A stretch of 64,000 nucleotides of DNA from Halioglobus japonicus (GTDB lineage: Bacteria; Pseudomonadota; Gammaproteobacteria; Pseudomonadales; Halieaceae), in assembly GCA_902705825.1 (NCBI GenBank), contig CACSIL010000007.1:1-64000 (forward strand), read 5' to 3'. Under the pieces are notes generated by a model. That model ran no database searches. It saw only the letters and a program-made list of their open reading frames with translations, and was not told the DNA's origin. Below, in pieces: positions 47,683 through 57,564 of the stretch (positions within the stretch are counted from its first letter, which is position 1; each line of letters starts with the position of its first letter). Position numbers and translations under genes: made by a program.

Positions 47683-48576
47683 ATGAAACTGTCAGTTATT
47701 CTAATTGCCTACAATATGGCGCGAGAAATTCCTCGAACCCTGCAGGGCTTGGCGCGCAATTACCAGCATGAAGCCGAGTCTTTGGATTACGAGGTTCTTC
47801 TTGTCGATAACGGCTCCCCGGTCCCACTCGATCCCGTTTCCTGGGCGCACCTGGATGTTCCCGTTCGCCTGATTCGCCTCGAAAATGCCTCGCACTCTCC
47901 GGCGAGGGCAATCAATGTCGGGTTGGAGGCAGCTGTCGGAGAAATAGTCTGCCTGATGATAGATGGGGCACATATATTGACGCCCGGTGTGTTTCGCATG
48001 GCGCTGGCTTCCTACGCGGCTTTTGAAAGCCCTGTTGTCGCTACTCGATATTTCTGGCTTGGGCCTGACACCCAGAACGATTCGATAACGCAGGGATACA
48101 GCAAGAGTGTCGAGGATCAGTTGCTCAAAGACATCAATTGGCCCCAGGATGGATATCGGCTATACGAAATTGGTACGCCACTGCGCGCCGGTGCCGAAAA
48201 TATCAACTGGTTAAATCGTATGTTTGAGTCCAATTGCCTGTTCATGAAGCGCTCCCTGTTCAAGGATCAAGGAGGAGCCGATGAGCGGTTCTCTTCTCCT
48301 GGTGGCGGTTTGATCAATTCAGATATCTTCAAGCGGGCGGCGGATGTAAGCGGCGTTACGCCGGTTCAACTCATTGGTGAGGGCAGCTTTCACCAGCTCC
48401 ATGGTGGGACAACGACGAATGTAAGCGCGGAAGAGCGCAATGCACGGGTAGCACAGTTCAGGCAGGAGTACGCTGAGATTCGTGGGCACGATAAAATCAT
48501 GACGGAAAAAACGTTTCATTTTATGGGGCATTTGCCCACGGAGGCGTCCAAAATTCACCGATTGAAGAGGAAATAG
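47683..48576 (+). CDS. Family 2 glycosyltransferase (second tandem copy)
   Basis: The 297-residue paralogue of the preceding gene is roughly 60-65% identical by eye along its whole length, with the same LMIDGAHILTPGVF and GEGSFHQLHGGTTTN blocks and WPQDGYRLYEIGTPLR. The copies diverge most at residues 125-150 and at the C-terminus. The 152-base spacer leaves room for its own promoter. Retention of both copies suggests different acceptors or sugars. It is followed by the convergent alkyltransferase-like gene. Confidence 0.85.
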   Translation: MKLSVILIAYNMAREIPRTLQGLARNYQHEAESLDYEVLLVDNGSPVPLDPVSWAHLDVPVRLIRLENASHSPARAINVGLEAAVGEIVCLMIDGAHILTPGVFRMALASYAAFESPVVATRYFWLGPDTQNDSITQGYSKSVEDQLLKDINWPQDGYRLYEIGTPLRAGAENINWLNRMFESNCLFMKRSLFKDQGGADERFSSPGGGLINSDIFKRAADVSGVTPVQLIGEGSFHQLHGGTTTNVSAEERNARVAQFRQEYAEIRGHDKIMTEKTFHFMGHLPTEASKIHRLKRK

Positions 48577-48597
48577 CTGCTGCTGAACCGAGAGTAT

Positions 48598-48912
48598 TCA
48601 CCAGCCAAATTGGCGCAGGTCAATCCTGCCGCGTGTGCCGAACAATACACCCTCTTGCTCTAGTCGGTCTCGTTGGGTGCTGTGTGAGTCCGAACCTTCG
48701 GGAAGCGAAATTCGGCCCTGCGCGTTTACAACTCTATGCCAGGGGATGCGCGTGTTGCTCGGTAAACCGCGCAACGCGTGGCCAACGCGTCGGGCAGCTC
48801 GGGCCAGCCCTGCTTTTTCAGCGACTTGGCCATACGTCGCTACTTTCCCAGCGGGAATTGCCGCAACGACTTGCCAGATCCGTTGGTTAAAGCCCGGCTC
48901 CGGGTCTGCCAT
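48598..48912 (-). CDS. Alkyltransferase-like protein (MGMT family, no active cysteine)
   Basis: The 104-residue protein matches the DNA-binding domain of O6-alkylguanine-DNA methyltransferases: PAGKVATYGQVAEKAGLARAARRVGHAL and the active-site block, which reads IPWHRVV instead of PCHRV. The cysteine-to-tryptophan change defines the alkyltransferase-like (ATL, YbaZ) group, which flags O6-alkylguanine for nucleotide excision repair without removing the alkyl group. Start at the ATG 48912 with a GGAGGAG site; the frame upstream is not conserved. Confidence 0.9.
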   Translation of the reverse strand: MADPEPGFNQRIWQVVAAIPAGKVATYGQVAEKAGLARAARRVGHALRGLPSNTRIPWHRVVNAQGRISLPEGSDSHSTQRDRLEQEGVLFGTRGRIDLRQFGW

Positions 48913-49053
48913 TTCCAAACTCCTCCGATACACTGTGTACAAGTGTGTCAGACGCCGAGTTTTGCGTCGAGTAGGCGCGCCGTAAGACGGGCTGACCTTG
49001 AAAAGTAGAGAACTGCCCCCATATTTTTTAAGCACAACGGAGAACTCCCTCAC

Positions 49054-49482
49054 ATGCGATTTGTAATCATGCTCCTGCCCTGGCTGGAGCTGCTCACCCT
49101 CATTGAGCTCGGTATTAAAACCAGTGCTCTAACTGCCATTGCCTATGTATTTGTCACTCTGTTTCTCGGATTGGCGATTTTACGGCGACAGGGCAAGGAC
49201 ATGATTGAGCGCCTGCGGCAGCAGGGACAAAGTGGTCAGATAATTGGCCCCGAGCTGTTTCTGGATGATATGGCAATGGGGTTTGCTGGCCTTTTATTGA
49301 TTTTTCCCGGCATGATCACCGATTTTATGGCGCTGATTGTGATGGTAGGACCGTTGCGTCGTCGCCTTGCCCGCGCTGTGTTTGGACCGCAAGCCACAGT
49401 TCACAGGTCAGGTCCGAGCGGCGAGTCGCACGAGACCATCGAGGGAGTATATCGCCGCGTGGATGACGATAAAATATCCTAA
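49054..49482 (+). CDS. fxsA: FxsA family membrane protein
   Basis: The 142-residue inner-membrane protein has about three helices and the FxsA pattern: LPWLELLTLIELGIKTS, LFLDDMAMGFAGLLLIFPGMITDFMAL and the polar C-terminal tail. In E. coli FxsA reduces exclusion of phage T7 by the F plasmid protein PifA when overproduced; its normal role is unknown. It lies directly upstream of the groES promoter region, as in many gammaproteobacteria. Confidence 0.92.
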   Translation: MRFVIMLLPWLELLTLIELGIKTSALTAIAYVFVTLFLGLAILRRQGKDMIERLRQQGQSGQIIGPELFLDDMAMGFAGLLLIFPGMITDFMALIVMVGPLRRRLARAVFGPQATVHRSGPSGESHETIEGVYRRVDDDKIS

Positions 49483-49544
49483 GTTATTGTTAATTAATGA
49501 GAATATAGGAAGTCTTTGCGAGCATACACGCGCTTCGCAGGCAC

Positions 49545-49572
49545 TTGACGCCCCCCCGATCCTGACTAGAAT
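49545..49572 (+). promoter_or_regulatory. Housekeeping promoter of groES-groEL
   Basis: TTGACG (49545-49550), a 16-base spacer containing seven C, then TAGAAT (49567-49572). The last T of the -10 is the first base of the CIRCE operator, so HrcA binding would cover the transcription start. Confidence 0.75.
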
Positions 49573-49598
49573 TAGCACTCTCTTGAAAAGAGTGCTAA
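49572..49598. promoter_or_regulatory. CIRCE operator (HrcA binding site)
   Basis: TTAGCACTC (49572-49580), a 9-base spacer, then GAGTGCTAA (49590-49598): both half-sites match the consensus exactly and the spacing is canonical. It overlaps the housekeeping promoter of groES and is recognised by HrcA, encoded at 20887-21924. Confidence 0.98.
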
Positions 49599-49604
49599 TT
49601 GGGC

Positions 49605-49631
49605 CTTGAAATCACAAATCGCGCCCCAATT
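49605..49631 (+). promoter_or_regulatory. Probable sigma32-type promoter of groES
   Basis: CTTGAAA (49605-49611) and CCCCAATT are separated by about 12-13 bases, close to the sigma32 consensus. It lies downstream of CIRCE and about 60 bases before groES, so a sigma32 transcript would begin after the operator. Confidence 0.6.
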
Positions 49632-49692
49632 AAGCAGCCTAACCCCCCGGTTCGGGGTCCACATAACATTGTTACTTTGGAGAGCTACACAA

Positions 49693-49983
49693 ATGAAAAT
49701 CCGTCCGCTGTACGACCGTGTGGTCGTTCGTCGCAAGGAAGAAGAGCAAACCTCTGCAGGAGGCATCGTGCTGCCAGGTTCAGCCAAAGAGAAGCCCAAT
49801 CAGGGTGAAATCGTCGCAATAGGCGACGGCAAGGTACTGGATAGCGGTGAATTGCGGCCCCTGTCTGTGAAAGTAGGCGATAAGGTTGTTTTTGGCCAAT
49901 ACGCTGGTAGCAACACCATCGAAGTTGATGGTGAAGAATTGATCATCATGGGTGAGAGCGAAATCTTCGCCGTGGTCGAATAA
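49693..49983 (+). CDS. groES: Co-chaperonin GroES
   Basis: The 96-residue protein forms the heptameric lid of the chaperonin. [14 protein letters not shown], the mobile loop [19 protein letters not shown] and the closing [18 protein letters not shown] and [10 protein letters not shown] are typical. The start is the ATG at 49693 with a TTTGGAGAG site; the frame upstream is open only because it runs through the promoter. groEL follows after 63 bases. Confidence 0.98.
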   Translation: MKIRPLYDRVVVRRKEEEQTSAGGIVLPGSAKEKPNQGEIVAIGDGKVLDSGELRPLSVKVGDKVVFGQYAGSNTIEVDGEELIIMGESEIFAVVE

Positions 49984-50034
49984 GACCCCGAAGTCATCGA
50001 TTCTCTATTGAGTTAAAAACAGATTTATACGTAA

Positions 50035-51714
<1,680 letters not shown>

Positions 51715-51734
51715 GCCCAATCGCCAAGCTGACC

Positions 51735-51766
51735 AAAAACCCCACCTTATGGTGGGGTTTTTTTTG
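51735..51766 (+). terminator. Intrinsic terminator after groEL
   Basis: CCCCACC, loop TTAT, GGTGGGG and a run of eight T follow groEL by about 25 bases. Confidence 0.92.
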
Positions 51767-51863
51767 CCCCAAAAAAGGCCGGTCAGGCATTCGATTAGCA
51801 GGGTGAAGCGGTGGTTTTTTATGTACAATGCCCGCAGGTCATTTAACAACAAGGGATAAAACT

Positions 51864-52484
51864 ATGATTCTCGATTTCATCTTCAGGTGGGCGCACGTTC
51901 TCTTCGGTATTGTCTGGATAGGCATGCTTTATTATTTCAACTTTGTACAAACAGAGTATTTCAAAGAGGCGGAGGCTGGTGCCAAGGCCGATGCGATGAA
52001 AAAACTGGCTCCCAAAGCACTGTGGTGGTTTCGCTGGGGTGCGATGTTTACGTTCCTCACGGGTCTGGTTCTGCTGCACCTGATAGGCGCAACAACAAAC
52101 TTCATGGGAATGCCCCTTATTACGATAGGTGCCCTGGCCGGTACTTTTATGTTCCTCAACGTATGGCTGATTATTTGGCCAAAACAACAGATCGTACTCG
52201 GCATGAAAGAGGGCGATGGCCCCTCCAGTGCGGCCAAGGCCGGGTTGGCATCGCGTACCAATACCTTGCTCTCTGCTCCGATGCTGTTCGGCATGCTGGG
52301 ATCCAAGCACTTGGCGATCGATGGAGCTGGCGGCATGGGCCTTTATGCTTGTCTGGCCATCATCATATTGCTTGAGGCCAATGCGTTGTTCGGCAAGACC
52401 GGCCCTATGACCAGTGTAAAAGGCGTTATCCACTGCAGTCTTGGCCTGACTGCTCTGTTATGGGTATTGCTTGCTTTTCTGTAA
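51864..52484 (+). CDS. PuuD-like urate hydroxylase family membrane protein
   Basis: The 206-residue protein has about five to six membrane helices and resembles the membrane half of PuuD (urate hydroxylase, PF06181 type): ILDFIFRWAHVLFGIVWIGMLYYFNFVQ, then KALWWFRWGAMFTFLTG and FLNVWLIIWPKQQ. Conserved histidine and tryptophan residues in helices 1-3 could bind haem. PuuD proper carries a C-terminal cytochrome c domain with CxxCH, which is absent here, so whether it acts on urate is uncertain. The start was set at ATG 51864 (AGGGAT upstream). It has its own terminator. Confidence 0.65.
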   Translation: MILDFIFRWAHVLFGIVWIGMLYYFNFVQTEYFKEAEAGAKADAMKKLAPKALWWFRWGAMFTFLTGLVLLHLIGATTNFMGMPLITIGALAGTFMFLNVWLIIWPKQQIVLGMKEGDGPSSAAKAGLASRTNTLLSAPMLFGMLGSKHLAIDGAGGMGLYACLAIIILLEANALFGKTGPMTSVKGVIHCSLGLTALLWVLLAFL

Positions 52485-52503
52485 GATTATCGTTTAGTCA
52501 TTG

Positions 52504-52529
52504 AAGCCGGGGATTCCCCGGCTTTTTTT
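52504..52529 (+). terminator. Intrinsic terminator after the PuuD-like gene
   Basis: AAGCCGGGG and CCCCGGCTT form a stem with loop ATT, followed by a T-run of seven, about 20 bases after the stop. Confidence 0.9.
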
Positions 52530-52590
52530 GTTCCGATCCGGTAGGCGATATGTATAATCGTCCCTACTCTATACGCAGTGTATTTCTCTC

Positions 52591-53370
52591 ATGCCGCATG
52601 ATGATCTCGAGTACATTCCTTCGATTGTTGCCACTCGCGACGGCCAGCCCGAGCGGGGGGATAACCGTGTCAGGGCGAACAAGAGCGAGGGAAACCGGCC
52701 TCCCGGCCCGCAGAAACAGGTTGCCGCTGGTACAGGTTTGGTGGCCTGGTTGTTTATTGTGATATCCCTGGTAATGGCTGCAGCAGTGGGGTGGTGGGCC
52801 TGGCAATTGCAGGCACAACTGGCGCTGGCCGATGAGCAAATAGCGGATTACGCCGCGCGCATCGGTGACCTGGAGGCCAGATTGTCGGATACCGACGAGG
52901 GAATGAACCAGAATGCCGAGTTGCAGGCGGTCAAAATCAAAGAGCTGGAAGGCGAAGTGCGCAAGCTTTGGGACAATGTCTGGAAGGATGCCAGTCAACG
53001 TCTGGAGAAGCTGGAAGTCGCCAGTGCCAGCCAGGACAAAAGCGTTAAAGGCGTGCAAGGTACGCTTGCTGGCACCCAGTCGCAATTGAAATCAGCTACC
53101 GGTGATATAGCCGGTCTAAAGGCAGATATTGCCGAAATGAAGAGTATTTCAGGTGATCTTGCGCGCTTGATCGCCAGCGCCAAAACTAATCAGGCTGAGG
53201 TGGAGCGCGTAGCGGATAACCTTAACCAGATCAATCTGGCACTGGCCAAGCTGGAAAGGCGCGTGGTCAGCAACGAGGAATGGGTGGCTTCCATAAATAG
53301 CTTTCGCAAGCAGGTCAATACCAGCTTGAGTCAGATGCAGACCGCCATAAGGGCGCAGTCGGCCCCATAG
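52591..53370 (+). CDS. Membrane-anchored coiled-coil protein of unknown function
   Basis: I do not recognise the family. The 259-residue product has a polar 45-residue N-terminus, one membrane helix (about 50-70) and then a long, nearly continuous coiled coil to the C-terminus, rich in alanine, lysine and glutamate with heptad-like spacing (about 75-255). By layout it would be an inner-membrane protein with the coil in the periplasm. It stands between a terminator and the fumarase gene. No ribosome site is clear before the ATG, so the start could differ. Confidence 0.75.
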   Translation: MPHDDLEYIPSIVATRDGQPERGDNRVRANKSEGNRPPGPQKQVAAGTGLVAWLFIVISLVMAAAVGWWAWQLQAQLALADEQIADYAARIGDLEARLSDTDEGMNQNAELQAVKIKELEGEVRKLWDNVWKDASQRLEKLEVASASQDKSVKGVQGTLAGTQSQLKSATGDIAGLKADIAEMKSISGDLARLIASAKTNQAEVERVADNLNQINLALAKLERRVVSNEEWVASINSFRKQVNTSLSQMQTAIRAQSAP

Positions 53371-53478
53371 TGAGGGTCTACGCATAGCACGGCGGACTGT
53401 TTTCGATGTCTGCTGTTAACCATCGGGGGTGTAGCATAGCGTCCCCTTTCAAATTTTCGCACGACAAGGACTAATATC

Positions 53479-55002
53479 ATGACCGTTATTCGACAGGACG
53501 ACTTCATCGATAGCGTGGCCGATGCCCTGCAGTTTATCTCCTATTACCACCCGCTGGATTTTGTGAAAGCAGTGCACGAGGCGTATGAGCGTGAACAGAA
53601 CCCCGCCGCCCGCGACGCTATGGCGCAGATTCTGATCAATTCCCGAATGTGCGCGCAGGGGCATCGCCCCATCTGTCAGGATACCGGCATTGTTACCGTT
53701 TTTCTCAAAATCGGTATGGACGTGAAGTGGGACGCCGAGCTGTCGGTGGCGGATATGGTCAATGAGGGTGTGCGAAGAGCCTATACAAACCCGGATAACG
53801 TACTGCGCGCCTCGATCCTGGAAGACCCGGCAGGTGCTCGTAAAAATACTAAAGACAATACCCCGGCAGTGATTCACATGGAGGTGGTCAAGGGGGATAC
53901 CGTGGATGTGCAGGTAGCGGCCAAGGGTGGTGGTTCAGAGAACAAGTCCAAGTTGGCGATGCTCAACCCTTCCGACAGTATCGTGGACTGGGTAGTGAAG
54001 ACCATACCCACCATGGGAGCGGGTTGGTGTCCGCCGGGCATGCTGGGTATTGGTATCGGCGGCACGGCAGAAAAAGCAGCGGTAATGGCGAAAGAGTCAC
54101 TGATGGACCCTATCGATATCCATGAGTTGCGCGAGAGAGGCCCGTCAAACAGGGTCGAGGAGTTGCGCCTGGAGATTATGGAGGAGGTCAACAAACTCGG
54201 CATAGGTGCACAAGGGCTCGGCGGTCTCACCACTGTGATGGATGTGAAAATCATGGACTACCCGACACACGCAGCATCGCTGCCCGTTGCGATGATTCCC
54301 AATTGTGCGGCAACCCGTCACGCGCACTTTGTACTGGACGGCTCCGGCCCTGCCCTGCAAACGCCTCCGGACATCAACGATTGGCCAGACATCACCTGGG
54401 AAGTGGGTGAGAATGTACGCCGCGTCAATCTGGATACTGTCACCCGTGAGGAAGCGGCGCAGTGGCAGCCTGGCGATACGCTGTTGTTATCGGGGAAAAT
54501 GCTGACTGGCCGCGATGCAGCACACAAAAAAATGAAAGAACTCATCGAGAGCGGGGAGGGGCTGCCTGCCGAGGTAGATCTCAAAGGGCGGTTTATCTAT
54601 TACGTGGGTCCGGTAGATCCAGTACGTGATGAAGTCATGGGGCCGGCCGGTCCGACGACTGCCACCCGCATGGATAAGTTTACCGACTTCATTCTCGAAC
54701 ATACGGGCCTGCTGGGCATGATTGGCAAAGCCGAGCGCGGCCCGATGGGCGTTGAAGCCATCAAGAAGCACAGGGCGGTTTACCTGATGGCAGTTGGTGG
54801 TGCAGCGTATCTGGTTTCCAAGGCGATAACGTCTGCCCGGGTTGTGGCCTTTCCTGAAATGGGGATGGAAGCAATTTACGAATTTGAAGTAAAAGATATG
54901 CCCGTGAGTGTTGCAGTGGATGCCAACGGTACCTCTGTCCATGAAATTGGCCCGAAGATCTGGCAGGCAAAAATTGCAGAGCAGGCCATAGACGTTGTCT
55001 GA
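53479..55002 (+). CDS. fumA: Class I fumarate hydratase (4Fe-4S)
   Basis: The 507-residue enzyme interconverts fumarate and malate in the citric acid cycle. It is the iron-sulfur class: QILINSRMCAQGHRPICQDTG holds the first cluster cysteine, with further conserved cysteines at NCAATRHAHFVLDG and downstream, plus IGIGGTAEKAAVMAK and the C-terminal GKAERGPMGVEAIKKH. Length matches E. coli FumA/FumB. The next gene overlaps its end by eight bases. Confidence 0.94.
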   Translation: MTVIRQDDFIDSVADALQFISYYHPLDFVKAVHEAYEREQNPAARDAMAQILINSRMCAQGHRPICQDTGIVTVFLKIGMDVKWDAELSVADMVNEGVRRAYTNPDNVLRASILEDPAGARKNTKDNTPAVIHMEVVKGDTVDVQVAAKGGGSENKSKLAMLNPSDSIVDWVVKTIPTMGAGWCPPGMLGIGIGGTAEKAAVMAKESLMDPIDIHELRERGPSNRVEELRLEIMEEVNKLGIGAQGLGGLTTVMDVKIMDYPTHAASLPVAMIPNCAATRHAHFVLDGSGPALQTPPDINDWPDITWEVGENVRRVNLDTVTREEAAQWQPGDTLLLSGKMLTGRDAAHKKMKELIESGEGLPAEVDLKGRFIYYVGPVDPVRDEVMGPAGPTTATRMDKFTDFILEHTGLLGMIGKAERGPMGVEAIKKHRAVYLMAVGGAAYLVSKAITSARVVAFPEMGMEAIYEFEVKDMPVSVAVDANGTSVHEIGPKIWQAKIAEQAIDVV

Positions 55003-56443
55003 AACGTTTTATTGGCATGACTATGAGACGTTCGGCGCCAATCCGGCGCGGGACAGGCCGGTGCAGTTTGCCGGTGTGCGTACCGATGCTGATCTGAATG
55101 TTATCGGTGAGCCACTGGTTATTTACTGTCGACCGGCCAATGATTTTCTGCCTCACCCACAGGCTTGTCTTGTAACAGGCATCACGCCGCAGAAGGCGCT
55201 GGCCGAAGGGTTGCCTGAGTGCGAGTTTATCGCCCGGATTCATGATGAACTGGCTGTCCCGGGTACCTGTGGGGTCGGATATAATTCTCTGCGGTTTGAT
55301 GATGAGATCACCCGCCACACACTCTATCGGAACTTCTTCGACCCTTATGCACGCGAATGGCAAAATGGTAATTCGCGTTGGGATATTATCGATATGGTGC
55401 GCACTGCCAATGCACTGCGCCCCGAAGGTATCGAGTGGCCGCTGCGTGAGGACGGCCTTCCCAGTTTCCGCCTGGAAGATCTTACCAGCGCAAATGGCAT
55501 CAGCCATGCAGCAGCCCATGATGCCTTGTCTGATGTGCATGCCACTATTGCATTGGCGCGGCTGATCAAGGATCGCCAACCGAAGTTATACGATTACGTG
55601 CTGAACAGCCGCGACAAACGCAAAGTGATGGCGCAACTGGATATCGAGGGCATGAAGCCCGTGCTGCATGTATCGGGCATGTTTGGCGCCAAGCGTCACA
55701 ATATTGCACTGGTGGTTCCCCTGGCGATTCACCCACAGAATCGCAATGAAATTATTTGCTTCGACTTGAGTGCAGATCCTCAGGCTCTGTTTGATTTGTC
55801 GGCGGATGAGCTGCAATCGTTGCTCTATATGCGCACCGAGGATCTGCCTGCCGGTACCGAACGTTTGGGTTTTAAGTCAGTCCACCTCAATCGCTGCCCG
55901 GTATTGCTGACGCCAAAAATGGCCGATCCGGCAACTGCACAGCGTCTCGGTATCAGCGGTGACCTGTGCCGCAAACATCTCGATGCGCTGCGCAGTCATC
56001 GTGAACAAATGGGCGCGCAGTTCACTGAAAAAATGCAAGCCGTCTATGGCGGACGTAAGTTCGATACGCCCAGTGACCCGGATCTGATGTTGTACAGTGG
56101 CGGTTTTTTCTCCGAGCCGGACAAGCGTGCTATGGCGCGCCTTCGTACGCAGACTCCCGAACAACTTGCCGCTGAAACGCCCGTTTTTGAGGACAAGCGC
56201 CTTCCTGAGATGTTGTTTCGTTACAGGGCGCGCAACTATCCGGATAGCCTCACGTCCGAGGAGCGTGCGACCTGGGAAGAGTATCGCTTTGCACGGCTCA
56301 CCGAGCCCGAGTACGGTGCCGGGTACTGTATGGAAGAATTTCAAGCCGATATCGAGGCGCTCAGCGACAGTGGGGAGCTTTCCCCCGATCAGCTGACACT
56401 GATGGAACAATTACTGGATTATTCCGATACTCTGCTGGCCTGA
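54995..56443 (+). CDS. sbcB: Exodeoxyribonuclease I
   Basis: ExoI degrades single-stranded DNA from the 3' end. The 482-residue product has the DEDD exonuclease motifs: WHDYETFG (D9, E11) at the start, NSLRFDDEITRHTLYRNFFDPYAREW, and HDALSDVHATIALARLI with the last catalytic residues, followed by the SH3-like and helical domains of the family. The TTG start at 54995 lies inside the fumarase gene, eight bases before its stop ends. Ribosome site is weak, so translational coupling is likely. Confidence 0.94.
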   Translation: MSETFYWHDYETFGANPARDRPVQFAGVRTDADLNVIGEPLVIYCRPANDFLPHPQACLVTGITPQKALAEGLPECEFIARIHDELAVPGTCGVGYNSLRFDDEITRHTLYRNFFDPYAREWQNGNSRWDIIDMVRTANALRPEGIEWPLREDGLPSFRLEDLTSANGISHAAAHDALSDVHATIALARLIKDRQPKLYDYVLNSRDKRKVMAQLDIEGMKPVLHVSGMFGAKRHNIALVVPLAIHPQNRNEIICFDLSADPQALFDLSADELQSLLYMRTEDLPAGTERLGFKSVHLNRCPVLLTPKMADPATAQRLGISGDLCRKHLDALRSHREQMGAQFTEKMQAVYGGRKFDTPSDPDLMLYSGGFFSEPDKRAMARLRTQTPEQLAAETPVFEDKRLPEMLFRYRARNYPDSLTSEERATWEEYRFARLTEPEYGAGYCMEEFQADIEALSDSGELSPDQLTLMEQLLDYSDTLLA

Positions 56444-56550
56444 ACGCAGCCAATTTCTTTGGTATTACGCACATGGGCAGAGCCCCGCCTCGCCCTTATA
56501 CTATACGGCGCTTAATTCGTGTCATGTCTTGTCAGCTTAGGAGAATCAGC

Positions 56551-57564
56551 GTGCAGTTTGCCGGCAGTCATATCCTCTCGGTTTCCCAGTTTGAGCGGGA
56601 AGATGTTGAACGGATATTCTCCGTCGCTGATCGCATGATGCCCTACGCCCAGCGTAAGCGCGTCACAGAGGTGCTCAATGGCGCTATTTTGGGGGCGATG
56701 TTCTTCGAACCCAGTACGCGTACACGCGTCAGTTTTGGCAGCGCCTTCAACCTGCTTGGGGGTGAGGTTCGCGAGACCACCGGGTTTGAAAATTCAGCCA
56801 TAGCCAAGGGCGAATCGCTTTACGATACTGCCAGAGTGCTCAGCGGCTATTCGGATGTCATTGCGATGCGGCATCCCGATGTTGGCTCGGTCAGTGAGTT
56901 CGCTGCGGCCAGCCGCGTGCCGGTGATAAACGGGGGCGATGGCAGCAATGAACACCCCAGCCAGGCGCTACTTGATCTGTACACCATTCGCAGCGAGATT
57001 TCCGCCAGCGGTCGCAGCATAGACCAGTTGCGCATTGCCATGGTGGGAGATCTTCGTCATGGCCGAACGGTGCACTCCCTCTGTAAACTCCTGTGTTGTT
57101 TCAAGGGCGTTCAGGTTGTGCTGGTTTCTCCCGATGCACTGCGAATGCCGCCGGAGATCGTCGACAGCCTGCGCAGTACCGGACATAACGTGGTGGAGTC
57201 AGACAGATTGGAGGAGAGCATCTCCCATGTTGATATCGTCTACTCCACGCGTCTTCAGGAAGAGCGTTTCAGCTCTCAGGAGGAGGCTGACCTGTACCGC
57301 GGACGCTTCCGTTTGAATCAGAGTATCTATACCCACAACTGTGAACCGAACACGGTCATCATGCACCCGTTACCGCGGGATTCGCGCGCCAATGCCCGGG
57401 AACTGGACGACGATCTTAACGATAACCCCAATTTGGCGATATTTCGTCAGACCGATAACGGACTGTTGGTGCGTATGGCGTTATTCGCGTTGATCCTGGA
57501 TGTAGTGGATGAGGTGGACAAGCATTCACGCGATGTGAACTGGTATACCGGCGGGCGCTTTTGA
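56551..57564 (+). CDS. pyrB: Aspartate carbamoyltransferase catalytic chain
   Basis: PyrB makes carbamoyl-aspartate, the first committed step of pyrimidine synthesis. The 337-residue product has FFEPSTRTRVSF (carbamoyl-phosphate site), the NSAIAKGES loop, GGDGSNEHPSQALLDLYTI and HPLPRDSRANARELDDDLN. The start is GTG at 56551, seven bases after AGGAGA; upstream open frame is not conserved. No pyrI or pyrC neighbour is present. The nudF-like gene overlaps its stop. Confidence 0.94.
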   Translation: MQFAGSHILSVSQFEREDVERIFSVADRMMPYAQRKRVTEVLNGAILGAMFFEPSTRTRVSFGSAFNLLGGEVRETTGFENSAIAKGESLYDTARVLSGYSDVIAMRHPDVGSVSEFAAASRVPVINGGDGSNEHPSQALLDLYTIRSEISASGRSIDQLRIAMVGDLRHGRTVHSLCKLLCCFKGVQVVLVSPDALRMPPEIVDSLRSTGHNVVESDRLEESISHVDIVYSTRLQEERFSSQEEADLYRGRFRLNQSIYTHNCEPNTVIMHPLPRDSRANARELDDDLNDNPNLAIFRQTDNGLLVRMALFALILDVVDEVDKHSRDVNWYTGGRF

